Assembly: GCA_963709655.1 (NCBI GenBank)
Contig: CAVPXF010000056.1
Coordinates: 806,001-870,000, forward strand
Direction of reading: 5' to 3'
Source: Roseiarcus sp963709655
Lineage (GTDB): Bacteria > Pseudomonadota > Alphaproteobacteria > Rhizobiales > Beijerinckiaceae
DNA: 64,000 bases
In this document: piece after piece, positions 52,035 through 62,815 of the stretch
Layout: each line of letters starts with the position of its first letter
How positions within the stretch are numbered: position 1 is the first letter of the stretch
The notes under the pieces: generated by a model
What the model was told of the DNA's origin: nothing
Seen by the model: only the letters and a program-made list of their open reading frames with translations
Databases searched by the model: none
Made by a program: the position numbers and the translations under genes

Positions 52035-52562
52035 TCAGACGCCATCGGCGTCGTGGTCGGGGGTGAGCCGCGTCCGGTGCCCGAAGCGGTCGGAGACCGC
52101 CAGCAACAGGGTCGAGGCGACGAACGTGAGATGGATGACCACGAGCCAGAACAGCTGGCGGTCGCTCTCGTGCGAGATATCCATGAAGCCCTCGAGCAGC
52201 TTGATCGCGGAAATGGCGACGATCGAGGCCATCAGCTTGAGCTTGAGCTCGCTGAAGTCGATTTCGGCGATCCAGTGCGGCCGTCCGTCGTCGGCGCGCA
52301 TCAGGACAGGCGCGACGAAATTGGCGTAGCCGGACAAAAAAACGATCACGACGAGCGAGGCCGTCAGCGTCATGTCGACGATCGCGAGCTCCGTCAGCAG
52401 CACCCCTTCGTCGTTCAGGGTCCAGAGCTGGGTGAACAGCGAATAGACATGCATGCCCGACTTGAACAGCAGAGCCAGAAGGCTGACGGCAAGCGCAAGA
52501 TAAAGCGGCGTCAGCAGAAAGCGGCTCGCGAACAGAAACCGCTCGACCCAGGTCTTGAGCAT
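52035..52562 (-). CDS. UPF0114/YqhA-family membrane protein
   Basis: A 175-residue inner-membrane protein of the YqhA/UPF0114 family. It begins MLKTWVERFLFASRFLLTPLY, has three to four transmembrane helices (LALAVSLLALLF, LTASLVVIVFLSGYANFV, LFWLVVIHLTFVASTLLLAV) and the conserved DFSELKLKLMASIVAISAIKLLE segment. Function is not established. It stands alone between the DUF992 gene and mtnP, all on the minus strand. Confidence 0.92.
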   Translation of the reverse strand: MLKTWVERFLFASRFLLTPLYLALAVSLLALLFKSGMHVYSLFTQLWTLNDEGVLLTELAIVDMTLTASLVVIVFLSGYANFVAPVLMRADDGRPHWIAEIDFSELKLKLMASIVAISAIKLLEGFMDISHESDRQLFWLVVIHLTFVASTLLLAVSDRFGHRTRLTPDHDADGV

Positions 52563-52647
52563 GCAACCCCCACATCGGCGCGACGGCGCCGAGGCGACCG
52601 CCGCCGGCGAGCATTTAGGTTGGAGGCGCCGGCTCGCGCAAGCCGCT

Positions 52648-53526
52648 TCAGCCGCGACCGAGGACGCGGCCGGCGACCGCGTCGAGCTTTGCGACCAGCG
52701 CCGGATCGCGCGCCTCCGGATGGGTGATGATGGCGTATTCGAGCGCGCGGTCGGACCCGATCGGACACGGCTCGTGCTCGGCGGGAAAGTCGCGCAGCGT
52801 GCGGGCGACGACCCGCGCCGCGTGGTCGGCGTTGTCGGACATGACCTTGACGACGGTGGCGACGTCGACGGCTTCGTGCTCCTCGTACCAGCAGTCGTAG
52901 TCGGTCACCATGGCCACCGTCGCGTAGGAGATCTCCGCTTCGCGGGCGAGCTTGGCCTCGGTCGCCCCGGTCATGCCGATGACGTCGGCGCCGCGCGCCT
53001 GGTGGCCGAGCGATTCGGCGAAGGATGAGAACTGCGGACCCTCCATGCAGAGGTACGTGCCGCCTTCCCTGCACGGCACCCCCTCCGCCTCGGTCGCCGC
53101 GAGCAGGCGACGGCGCAGGAGCGGGGCGATCGGATGCGCCATCGAGACATGGGCGACGCAGCCGGTTCCGAAGAAGGTCGAGGACCGGAGGTAGGTCCGG
53201 TCCACGAACTGATCGATCAGCACGAAGACGCCAGGGTAGAGCTCACGATGGAAGGACCCGCAGGCGGAGAGGGCGATGATGTCAGTGACGCCCGCCCGCT
53301 TCAGCGCGTCGATGTTGGCGCGGTAGTTGATCGTCGACGGGGAGAACCGATGCCCGCGGCCGTGCCGGGCGAGGAACACCGCCTCTGTGTCGCCGATCCG
53401 GCCAAAGCGCAGCGCGTCGGACGGCTCGCCCCATGGGGTCGAGACAGTCTCTTCCCTGAGGCCGGACAGTCCCGGGAGGTGATAGACGCCCGAGCCGCCG
53501 ATCACTCCGACGATCGCCTTCGTCAT
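52648..53526 (-). CDS. mtnP: S-methyl-5'-thioadenosine phosphorylase
   Basis: A 292-residue purine phosphorylase-family enzyme that splits methylthioadenosine into adenine and methylthioribose-1-phosphate in methionine salvage. Motifs are VIGGSGVYHLPGL (phosphate loop), RHGRGHRFSPSTINYRANI, MEGPQFSSFAES and VIGMTGATEAKLAREAEI. ATG 53526 follows GGAGGG at 7 nt; an in-frame ATG at 53544 is less well placed. It lies downstream of petABC, a common neighbourhood in Hyphomicrobiales, where apt often follows; here apt is absent and the UPF0114 gene takes its place. Confidence 0.95.
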   Translation of the reverse strand: MTKAIVGVIGGSGVYHLPGLSGLREETVSTPWGEPSDALRFGRIGDTEAVFLARHGRGHRFSPSTINYRANIDALKRAGVTDIIALSACGSFHRELYPGVFVLIDQFVDRTYLRSSTFFGTGCVAHVSMAHPIAPLLRRRLLAATEAEGVPCREGGTYLCMEGPQFSSFAESLGHQARGADVIGMTGATEAKLAREAEISYATVAMVTDYDCWYEEHEAVDVATVVKVMSDNADHAARVVARTLRDFPAEHEPCPIGSDRALEYAIITHPEARDPALVAKLDAVAGRVLGRG

Positions 53527-53658
53527 TCCGGCTCCCTCCACCATTCCGAGTCCGCCGGCGCCATCGGCCGGGACTCGAGCATTGGGGCGTTTAAGCCCCG
53601 AATCGATGACGCCCGCAGCGGACCGCGGGCGTCATCAGCGACAATCGGACGCGCCCCG

Positions 53659-54486
53659 TCAGTGAACCTTCTCCCAGACCCGCTTCTTGGTGAAGTAGAG
53701 GAGACCCGCCAGGACGAACAGGAAGATCATCGCGCCGAGGCCGATCTTCCGGCGCTGATCCAGATTGGGCTCCGCCGCCCAGCTGAGGAACGCCGCCACA
53801 TCGTGGGAGTAGTTCTTGAGCGTCGGCGCGGTGCCGTCCTTGTAGGCGACCGCCCCGTCCGTGATCGGCTGCGGCATCGCGATCTTGTGGCCCGGATAGT
53901 AGAGGTTCCATTGCGGATCGTCCGGTTTCGTATAGCCGGTGAGAATGGCGTGGATGTAATCGGCGCCCATCTCCTGGTATTCGAGGCCCGGAAGCGCGTC
54001 GAAAATGAACCACGGGAAGCCGCGCTCGTACTTGAGCGCCTTGGCGAGCAGGTTCATGTCCGGAGGCGCCTTCCCGAACGCCGCCGCTGCGGCCTGGTCG
54101 TTCGGATAGGATTCGGGCCGCGGGATGTCGTCCGCCGGGGCGCCCGGGCGCTTGAAGATCTCGCCCTTGTCGTTCGGCTCTGCGTTGGTGACCTGATAGG
54201 TCGCAGCCAGCGTCTTTACCTGATCCTCGGTGAAGCCGGGCCCTCCGGGCTGGGACAGCGAGCGGAACGGAATGGTCAACGGATGACAGTTGCTGCAGAC
54301 TTCCTTGTAGACCTGGAAGCCACGCTGCAGCTGGGCCTTGTCGTAGGTGCCGAACATGCCGCCGAAGCTCCACACCTCGCGCGGCGGCTTCGGCTGATCG
54401 GCCTCATCCTGGGCGAGGGCGAAACCGCCGGCGAGCCCGAAAGCAAGGGCGGCCGAGGCGAGGACTTTGGTCGAGAAGCGGGTCAT
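53659..54486 (-). CDS. petC: Cytochrome c1 of the bc1 complex
   Basis: A 275-residue cytochrome c1, third gene of petABC. After ATG 54486 comes a signal peptide (STKVLASAALAFGLAGGFALA). The haem c site is CSNCH in VYKEVCSNCHPLTIPFRSLS, the distal Met is in HKIAMPQPITDG, and a C-terminal anchor helix (IGLGAMIFLFVLAGLLYF) ends in KKRVWEKVH. It passes electrons from the Rieske protein to cytochrome c. It is a separate gene 29 nt from the petB stop, not fused as in Bradyrhizobium. Its haem attachment depends on the ccm operon at 11-15 kb. Confidence 0.96.
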   Translation of the reverse strand: MTRFSTKVLASAALAFGLAGGFALAQDEADQPKPPREVWSFGGMFGTYDKAQLQRGFQVYKEVCSNCHPLTIPFRSLSQPGGPGFTEDQVKTLAATYQVTNAEPNDKGEIFKRPGAPADDIPRPESYPNDQAAAAAFGKAPPDMNLLAKALKYERGFPWFIFDALPGLEYQEMGADYIHAILTGYTKPDDPQWNLYYPGHKIAMPQPITDGAVAYKDGTAPTLKNYSHDVAAFLSWAAEPNLDQRRKIGLGAMIFLFVLAGLLYFTKKRVWEKVH

Positions 54487-54515
54487 GGTCGTTGTTCCTC
54501 GGGATCGGTCGCCGT

Positions 54516-55763
54516 TCACGCCTCGGCGGAGGCGGACTTGCTGGGCAGCACGGCGTCGGCGATCGAGGCCGGGACAGGCTTCGTCTTCTCCGTGAAGCTT
54601 AAAACCGGCATGATCACGAGGAAGAAACCGAAATAACCGGCAGTGAAGAACCGCGCGATCAGAGTGAGCGCGTCCGTCGGCTCCTGCGAGCCGATCCACC
54701 CAAGGCCAATGCAGATGGCCACGAAAATCCAGAAGAAGAACCGATAGGCCGGCCGATACTTGGCCGACTTGACCGGATTGCGATCGAGCCACGGGATGAA
54801 GGCGAGGATGGCGATCGCGGAAAAGAGCGCGATGACGCCGATGAGCTTGTTCGGGATGGCGCGCAAGATGGCGTAGAACGGCAGAAGATACCACTCCGGC
54901 ACGACATGCGCGGGTGTCACCAGCGGGTTGGCGATGACGGAGTTGTCCGCGTCGAGCAGATAGTTGGGAATGAAGAAGATCAGCCAGGCGTAGAGGATGA
55001 AAAAGACCGACACGGCGAAGACGTCTTTGATGGTCGCGTAAGGCGTGAAGGCGACCGTGTCGCGCTCGACGTTCTTCACCTCGACCCCGTCCGGGTTGTT
55101 CTGACCGGTGACGTGCAGCGCCCAGACGTGCAGGCCAACGAAAGCGGCGATGACGAAGGGCAGGAGATAGTGTAGCGAGTAGAACCGGGTGAGCGTCGGC
55201 GCGCCGACGGCGAAGCCTCCCCACAGCCAGTGGGCGATGGACGTGCCGACGAGCGGGATCGCCGAGGTCAGGTTGGTGATGACGGTCGCACCGGCGAAGC
55301 TCATCGAGCCCCACGGCAACACGTAGCCGAGAAAGGCTGTCGCGGTCATCAGGAGGTAGATCACGACGCCGATGATCCACAAAAGCTCGCGCGGCGGCTT
55401 GAAGGAGCCGTAATAGAGGCCGCGCAGCATGTGGATGTACACGGCAAGGAAGAACAACGAAGCGCCGTTCGTATGCATGTAGCGGATCAGCCAGCCGTAG
55501 TTGACGTCTCGCATGATGCCGTCGTTGATCGACGAGAACGCCTCCGTCGCCGACGGGACGTAGTGCATCGCGAGCACGACGCCGGTGACGATCTGCGCGA
55601 TCAGCATGAACGACAGGATCGCGCCGAACGCCCACATGTAATTGAGGTTGCGAGGCACTGGATAGGCGATGAACGAGGAGTGAACCAGGCCCATAACCGG
55701 CAGGCGCGACTCGAACCAGCGCCCGATCGCGCTCTTGGGAACGTAGGTCGATTGACCGCTCAT
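54516..55763 (-). CDS. petB: Cytochrome b of the bc1 complex
   Basis: A 415-residue eight-helix cytochrome b. Haem-ligating histidines occur in YMHTNGASLFFLAVYIHMLR and the later SLHYLLPFVIAAFVGLHVWALH segment; GSMSFAGATVITNL and the Qo-site word of the PEWY type (VVPEWYLLPFYAILR) are present. It hosts both quinone sites of the complex. It follows petA by 67 nt and precedes petC. Length and motifs are complete. Confidence 0.97.
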   Translation of the reverse strand: MSGQSTYVPKSAIGRWFESRLPVMGLVHSSFIAYPVPRNLNYMWAFGAILSFMLIAQIVTGVVLAMHYVPSATEAFSSINDGIMRDVNYGWLIRYMHTNGASLFFLAVYIHMLRGLYYGSFKPPRELLWIIGVVIYLLMTATAFLGYVLPWGSMSFAGATVITNLTSAIPLVGTSIAHWLWGGFAVGAPTLTRFYSLHYLLPFVIAAFVGLHVWALHVTGQNNPDGVEVKNVERDTVAFTPYATIKDVFAVSVFFILYAWLIFFIPNYLLDADNSVIANPLVTPAHVVPEWYLLPFYAILRAIPNKLIGVIALFSAIAILAFIPWLDRNPVKSAKYRPAYRFFFWIFVAICIGLGWIGSQEPTDALTLIARFFTAGYFGFFLVIMPVLSFTEKTKPVPASIADAVLPSKSASAEA

Positions 55764-55830
55764 GGTAGCTCTCAGGACTGGCTTGGAGGACGAAAGGACA
55801 TGGGAAGCGAGTGCGCCGATCCGACCGGCG

Positions 55831-56367
55831 TCAGCCGATCTTGACCCGCGTGTCGCTCAGGAACTTGTATTCCGGCACGGCAAGGTTCAGCGGCGCCGGC
55901 CCCTGCCGGATGCGACCCGAAGTGTCGTACATCGAGCCGTGGCAGGGACAGAACCAACCCTCGTATTTGCCCTCGTGTCCGATCGGCACACATCCGAGAT
56001 GCGTGCACACGCCGACTACGATCAGCCAATCCGGCTTCTGCACCCGCTGGGCGTCGGTCTGCGGATCGCGCAACTCGCTGAGCGGGACGCTCACCGCGTC
56101 CTCGATTTCCTTCTGGGTGCGGTGGCGAACGAAGACCGGGCCGCCGCGCCACTTGACGGTGACGATCTGCCCTTCGGGAATGGCCCCGATGTCGACCTCG
56201 ATCGACGACATGGCGAGCGTGGACGAATCCGGGTTCATCTGATCGATGAAAGGCCAAACGACTGCAGCGACGCCGACCGCGCCGACCGCGCCGGTCGCCA
56301 GAAAGAGGAAATCTCTGCGATTTGGCGCTTCGCGATTTGGCGCTTCAATTGTCGTAGCGGCGGCCAA
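55831..56367 (-). CDS. petA: Rieske iron-sulphur subunit of the bc1 complex
   Basis: A 178-residue Rieske protein if translation starts at TTG 56367 (MAAATTIEAPNR), which matches family length. An ATG at 56418 would add 17 residues without a ribosome site, while GGGGG lies 5 nt before the TTG. The Tat-type signal/anchor is RRDFLFLATGAVGAVGVAAV. Cluster ligands are in CTHLGCVPIGHEG and CPCHGSMYD. A 15-bp tandem duplication in the coding DNA (56317-56346) repeats EAPNR just before the Tat motif. First gene of petABC, divergent from trmL. Confidence 0.92.
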   Translation of the reverse strand: MAAATTIEAPNREAPNRRDFLFLATGAVGAVGVAAVVWPFIDQMNPDSSTLAMSSIEVDIGAIPEGQIVTVKWRGGPVFVRHRTQKEIEDAVSVPLSELRDPQTDAQRVQKPDWLIVVGVCTHLGCVPIGHEGKYEGWFCPCHGSMYDTSGRIRQGPAPLNLAVPEYKFLSDTRVKIG

Positions 56368-56657
56368 TTCAACCCCCAGGAGTGCTCTCGAATGCGCGCC
56401 CAACAAGGATTGACGCATCCATCGGCGGCGGCGCGACGCGGTTCCAGCCCCCGAATGGACGCCCCGAGGCGCATCGTCTTCCGCCGGGCAGCGCGCGTCA
56501 GCGACATCCGACCGTTGCCGCGGCTTTTCGCATTGATCCCAATCGATGTCCATAGGACGAAGCAACGGCCGTCCTTTGCCTTTCGTCGCGTTCGCCTCTT
56601 GCATTCGCCGCGACTTCTTTCACCGCCGTGCGTTGCACGGGCGCCGGCGCGCGACCC

Positions 56658-57170
56658 ATGAGCCCACCTGCCGCGCCGCTTCTTCTCGCCCTGTACGAGC
56701 CCGACATTGCCCAGAACGCCGGCGCGATGATGCGCACTTGCGCCTGCTTCGGCGTCGACGCCGCGATCATCGAGCCGGCCGGCTTTCGCGTCGGCGACAG
56801 CCGCTTCCGGCGCGCCGGAATGGATTATCTCGACGCTGTGTCGCTCGCCCGTCACAATTCGTGGGCTAAGTTCGAGGCGTGGCGGGCCGCGGCCGGCCGC
56901 AGGCTGACGCTCCTGACCACCAGGGGCGAAACCAGACTTTGGGACTTCGCCTTTCGCCCTGGCGACATTCTGCTGGTCGGCCGGGAATCGGCCGGGTCGC
57001 CCCACTCGGTGGCCGCGTCGGCAGACGCGCGCCTGCGAATCCCCATCCAGCCGACGTTGCGGTCGCTCAACGTTGGGGTCGCGGCGACGATCGCATTGGT
57101 CGAAGCCCTTCGTCAGATCGGCCGCCTGCCACAGGAAGGCGGAATGACGAAATTGGACTTTCGTCTGTGA
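56658..57170 (+). CDS. trmL: tRNA (cytidine(34)-2'-O)-methyltransferase
   Basis: A 170-residue SPOUT-class methyltransferase that modifies the wobble base of tRNA-Leu species. Motifs include LYEPDIAQNAGAMMRTCACFG, motif 2 VGRESAGSPHSV and motif 3 IPIQPTLRSLNVGVAATIAL, which form the trefoil knot and AdoMet site. The start ATG 56658 is preferred over an in-frame ATG at 56628. The pairing with petA in divergent orientation is common in Hyphomicrobiales and helps the assignment. Confidence 0.93.
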   Translation: MSPPAAPLLLALYEPDIAQNAGAMMRTCACFGVDAAIIEPAGFRVGDSRFRRAGMDYLDAVSLARHNSWAKFEAWRAAAGRRLTLLTTRGETRLWDFAFRPGDILLVGRESAGSPHSVAASADARLRIPIQPTLRSLNVGVAATIALVEALRQIGRLPQEGGMTKLDFRL

Positions 57171-57242
57171 CGAGGACGTGACAATGACGCCAGGTTGCGC
57201 GATGGTCGGCGGCCCGGCCGGCTCCGATGGGCGGAGAGGACA

Positions 57243-57908
57243 ATGGATATCGGAACAGTGCGTGTCTTGATTGCGGACGATCACCCGCTCGTGGTTGGCG
57301 GATTGAGGGAGGCCGTTCTCGCCGCGGCGCCGGGAGCGGAGATCGCCGTCGCTCATGATTTCGACAGCATGGCCGCGGCGCTCGAAACGGCGCCGGAGAC
57401 CGATCTCGTGCTGCTCGACCTCGGCATGCCGGGCGTTCGGGGATTCTCCGGACTGCTTTTCCTGCGCTCCGAGCGTCCCTCCACGCCGGTCGTCATCGTT
57501 TCGGGAAACGAGGACCGCGCGGTCATTCGTCATTGCCTCGAGTTTGGCGCGTCCGGTTTCATTCCCAAATCGAACTCGCTCGAGACCATGAGCCAGGCGA
57601 TCGCGCAGGTGCTCGAGGGCGGCCGGTGGACGCCGCCGGATTTCGATCCCAACGCCCAGGCCCATCGCGAATCGAGCGCGCTCGCCCGTCGGCTGGCGAC
57701 CCTCACGCCCCAGCAGATCCGCGTCTTGATGATGCTTTCTCAGGGTCTCCTGAACAAACAGATCGCCTATGAGCTCAGCGTCTCCGAGGCGACCGTGAAG
57801 GCCCACGTCTCGGCGATCCTGCAGAAGCTCGGCGTCGAGAGCCGGACGCAGGCGGTCATCCTGGCGACCAAGATCGAATCCGCGCAGGAGCTTTCGATCG
57901 CCTCTTAG
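57243..57908 (+). CDS. NarL/LuxR-family response regulator
   Basis: A 221-residue response regulator. The receiver shows VLIADDHPLVVGGLREA (acidic pocket), phospho-acceptor D in LVLLDLGMPGVRG and K in GFIPKSNSLE. The C-terminal LuxR-type HTH is LTPQQIRVLMMLSQGLLNKQ followed by ELSVSEATVKAHVSAILQKL. GGAGAGG precedes ATG 57243. No histidine kinase is adjacent. It converges on acs; NarL-type regulators control acetyl-CoA synthetase in some proteobacteria, so a role in acetate or alcohol metabolism is possible but inferred. Confidence 0.92.
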   Translation: MDIGTVRVLIADDHPLVVGGLREAVLAAAPGAEIAVAHDFDSMAAALETAPETDLVLLDLGMPGVRGFSGLLFLRSERPSTPVVIVSGNEDRAVIRHCLEFGASGFIPKSNSLETMSQAIAQVLEGGRWTPPDFDPNAQAHRESSALARRLATLTPQQIRVLMMLSQGLLNKQIAYELSVSEATVKAHVSAILQKLGVESRTQAVILATKIESAQELSIAS

Positions 57909-58160
57909 GGGCTCGAGTCAAACGCTCGGCGCCGTGGCGAGACGGGGAGAAGGCTTGGCGCGGGCCTTGCGGAGCGGCCGAGGAACGCTTCCGCCAACCC
58001 GCCGCTAACCCATTGAAATCATTGAATAGCTCGTCCGACTTTCGCCCCAATCCGCCCGTAAGTCGTTGATCGATATGAACTTCCGTCAGAAAACCGCGGT
58101 CGCGGCCGGCGACTGGCCGGCGGCGAGGGAAGGACGCAGCCAGCGTCCTTCCCCTGCCGA

Positions 58161-60107
<1,947 letters not shown>

Positions 60108-60313
60108 GATTTCCTCCCGAGATTCCTGCTCGCCGGCCCGGCCGGCGGCGGCAAGCCTTGCCGTCAGCTTATGCCGAAGCGTGGGAAGCCCGACAAGCGC
60201 GCCGCGCTGATGCTTTGGTCTTAGCCCTTCCGTACGGCGGACTCGGGGCGCGCGTGGGCCCTGTAGCCGCGGTCGCCGACCTCAGCGGCCCATCTCTGGG
60301 GGCCGCTCTTGGC

Positions 60314-60727
60314 CTAAAGCCCGCCCATCCGGCAGACCAGGCCCCATTCGTCGTCCGTGACCGGCTGGACCGACAGGCGCGAGTTGGTGACGAGCGCCAT
60401 CGCCGCGAGGCGCTTCTCCGCCTTCACCGCTTCGAGCCTCACGGGATGGGGAAGCGGCCGGACCGCGCGGATGTCGACCATGCCGAACTTGCCCGTCGCA
60501 TCGCTCGGGTCGGGCCGGTAGGCCTTGCAGACCTCGACAATGCCGACGATCGCCTTGCCCTCGTTGGAATGGTAGAAAAAGCCCTGATCGCCGAGCTTCA
60601 TCGCCTGCATGTTGAGTTTGGCGGAATGATTGCGCACCCCGCTCCAGTCGGTCCCCGCGGGGCCACAGGCCGCGAGCTTATCCAACGACCAGGCCGACGG
60701 CTCGCTCTTGAACAGCCAGTGCGCCAT
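60314..60727 (-). CDS. EVE-domain protein
   Basis: A 137-residue single EVE domain (PF01878), a PUA-like fold thought to bind modified nucleotides. Family pattern: MAHWLFKSEPSAWSLDKL, WSGVRNHSAKLNMQAMKLGD, GFFYHSNEGKAIVGIVEV and the C-terminal VQPVTDDEW. The genuine role of stand-alone bacterial EVE proteins is unclear; links to RNA modification and to defence have been proposed. It follows the YciI-like gene by 7 nt, a conserved pairing in Hyphomicrobiales. Confidence 0.93.
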   Translation of the reverse strand: MAHWLFKSEPSAWSLDKLAACGPAGTDWSGVRNHSAKLNMQAMKLGDQGFFYHSNEGKAIVGIVEVCKAYRPDPSDATGKFGMVDIRAVRPLPHPVRLEAVKAEKRLAAMALVTNSRLSVQPVTDDEWGLVCRMGGL

Positions 60728-60734
60728 TGTCTCC

Positions 60735-61025
60735 TCACGACAGCGTCTGGCCGACCGCCTGACGCCAGGGTTTGACTGTCACGCTCTCGAACAGGCCTGC
60801 GCGGGCATACGGGTCCTCGGCGAGAATCGCCCGGATGTCCTCTTCGCTCTCGCCCTCGAAGATCAGCATCGAGCCGACCGGCGTCTTGAGATCGTCGGCG
60901 AGGATGGCGCCGCCGATCTTCACCTTCGACCCGAGACCCTCGAGATAGGCGAGATGCGCGGGCCGGTTCGCCAGACGCGTGTCCAGGCTTTGCGGCTTGT
61001 CGACACAGGTGGCGATGAAAAGCAT
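60735..61025 (-). CDS. YciI-family protein
   Basis: A 96-residue YciI-like protein with a ferredoxin-like fold: MLFIATCVDKPQSLDTRLAN, RPAHLAYLEGL, GGAILADDLKTPVGSMLIFE and DPYARAGLFESVTVKPW. The His in RPAHLAYL and Asp in DDPY-type loops are conserved and form a putative active site, though no reaction is established. It lies immediately upstream of the EVE gene. Confidence 0.93.
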   Translation of the reverse strand: MLFIATCVDKPQSLDTRLANRPAHLAYLEGLGSKVKIGGAILADDLKTPVGSMLIFEGESEEDIRAILAEDPYARAGLFESVTVKPWRQAVGQTLS

Positions 61026-61187
61026 GCTCGGACCTCCGCGAATTGCAGACTACCGCGAGCCCGCAGGCAAAGCCAAGCCTTGCCAAGCGGGGTCGCGGTT
61101 TGGATTTCGGATTGCAGTCGGCGTGGAGGTTCATCGCATTTTTCGGTTCGCAGCGCCGAGGCGCCGATTTCCACGCGCGCCGCGGGG

Positions 61188-62648
61188 CTATGTTGGCCGC
61201 GCATCCTTATAGAGCTTGCCGTCCTTCATGATGACGAGGAGCGAGCTCTCCGGGTGCGCCAAGAGCCCAATGTCTTTCAGCGGATCGCCGTCGACGACCA
61301 GAAGATCGGCGAGCGCGCCCTCTTCGACGACGCCGAGCTTGCCCGGATAGGGATTGCGCGGGCCCGAAAGGGCGAGCAGTTCGCCGTTTGTCGCGGTCGC
61401 CATGTGCAAGATGTCGGCGTTGTCGTACCAGCGCGAAAGATGGGTGAGCATGACGCCCTGCCGCTCGGCGAGGCTTGCCGAGAACAGGAGATCCGAGCCG
61501 AAGGCCGTCTTGATCTTGTGCTCTTTCGCGAGCGCATAGACCTTGTCCGAGCCTGCGAAGACCCGAAGGGCGCTTTGCAGGCTTTGACCGGTGAGCGCGC
61601 CGGTATCCTCTTCGCTCAGGAAGGGCTGGGTGCTCAGCCAGACGTTGTTGTCGGCGAGCATGCGGGCCGTCGCATCGTCCATGAGGTGACCGTGCTCGAT
61701 GCATTGCGCGCCGGCGGCGACTGCTCGCTGGATTGCCGGCGAAGGATAGGCGTGCACAGCGACATAGGTCTGGCGGTCGGCCGCGGTCTCGACCGCGGCG
61801 CGCAATTCGGCCTCGTCGTACGTGACCATGTCGAGGGTCGTCCGCGGCGACGACACGCCTCCGCTTCCGGTGAGCTTGATCTGCGAAGCGCCCTGCATCA
61901 GCTGTTCGCGCGCCCGCAATCGCACTTCCTCGGGGCCGTCGGCGATGCTGGCGGCGCCTGACTGCTCAATGACGGACGGTCGGTCGCCCGCCATGCGCGG
62001 GATGTCGGTCAGGGGACGAAGATCTCCATGGCCGCCACTGCTGGTGATCATGGCGCCCGACGGATAGATGCGCGGGCCTACCGCGAGCCCCTCGTCGATC
62101 GCCTGTTTGAGCACGAACGAGGGGCCGCCGAGGTCGCGGACCGTGGTGAAGCCGCGCATCAGCGTTCGCTTCGCCTCGGCGCTCGCGGCGAGCAGGATGA
62201 AGCCGATATCGTTGGCAAGGAGCGCCGACACCGGCAGCCCCGCGAAGATCGTATGCCAATGGGCGTCGATCATGCCCGGCATCAGCGTCCGTCCGCCGCA
62301 GTCGATGGCCTGCGCGCCATCGGGCGGGGAAAGGTCATTTGTTGCGACCGCCTTGATCCGGCCGGCCTCGACGAGCAGACGAAGGCCGCCTTGCAGCGCT
62401 CTGGACTTGCCGTCGAACAGCAGGAAATTCGAGAAGACGATCGGGCGACTCGGACCGGACGCCTGCGCCGCCGCCCGGGGCGCAAAGCCGAGCGCTGCGA
62501 GAGAGGCGCCCACGCCCGCAACGAATCCGCGCCTGGAGAGTTCGCGGTCGATCCGCCGCGCGATCGAACGGACTTCCGCCGAATGGCAGGCGCAGCCGAC
62601 GTGCGTGCGCACGCTTGCTCTTTCGTCCGCGGCGTCGCAGGTAAACAT
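61188..62648 (-). CDS. Exported amidohydrolase (imidazolonepropionase/prolidase-like)
   Basis: A 486-residue amidohydrolase. ATG 62648 follows GAGGGATTCCC. Residues about 38-63 contain a Tat motif and hydrophobic stretch (SRRGFVAGVGASLAALGFAP), so export is likely, although the Tat motif is preceded by an unusually long cysteine-containing N-region. Metal-binding elements are MPGMIDAHWH, the Lys of ASQIKLTGSGGV, VAVHAY, CIEHGH and FGSDLLF. It matches the periplasmic group of amidohydrolases that includes Xaa-Pro dipeptidases and related carboxypeptidases; the substrate is unknown. It is unrelated in context to the 32-44 kb cluster. Confidence 0.88.
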   Translation of the reverse strand: MFTCDAADERASVRTHVGCACHSAEVRSIARRIDRELSRRGFVAGVGASLAALGFAPRAAAQASGPSRPIVFSNFLLFDGKSRALQGGLRLLVEAGRIKAVATNDLSPPDGAQAIDCGGRTLMPGMIDAHWHTIFAGLPVSALLANDIGFILLAASAEAKRTLMRGFTTVRDLGGPSFVLKQAIDEGLAVGPRIYPSGAMITSSGGHGDLRPLTDIPRMAGDRPSVIEQSGAASIADGPEEVRLRAREQLMQGASQIKLTGSGGVSSPRTTLDMVTYDEAELRAAVETAADRQTYVAVHAYPSPAIQRAVAAGAQCIEHGHLMDDATARMLADNNVWLSTQPFLSEEDTGALTGQSLQSALRVFAGSDKVYALAKEHKIKTAFGSDLLFSASLAERQGVMLTHLSRWYDNADILHMATATNGELLALSGPRNPYPGKLGVVEEGALADLLVVDGDPLKDIGLLAHPESSLLVIMKDGKLYKDARPT

Positions 62649-62815
62649 GGGAATCCCTCCCCTCGACGATGAGCCCTGGCGCTGCCAAGGCAAGCCCAAC
62701 AGGACTCCTCAAACGCGGCAATTTGTGGCGAGCGGACGCCGGCGCCTTCATGATTTCGTATGCGGCCTTTGGAAAGGTCTTTTGCGGCCGCCAAGGGATT
62801 GTTAAGGATTTCTGG

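Noticed and set aside
58005..58055. TAACCCATTGAAA and CTCGTCCGA words resembling the dispersed repeat
   Set aside because: The words are short, in a different relative orientation from the two repeat copies and without the 29-nt block, so chance cannot be excluded.
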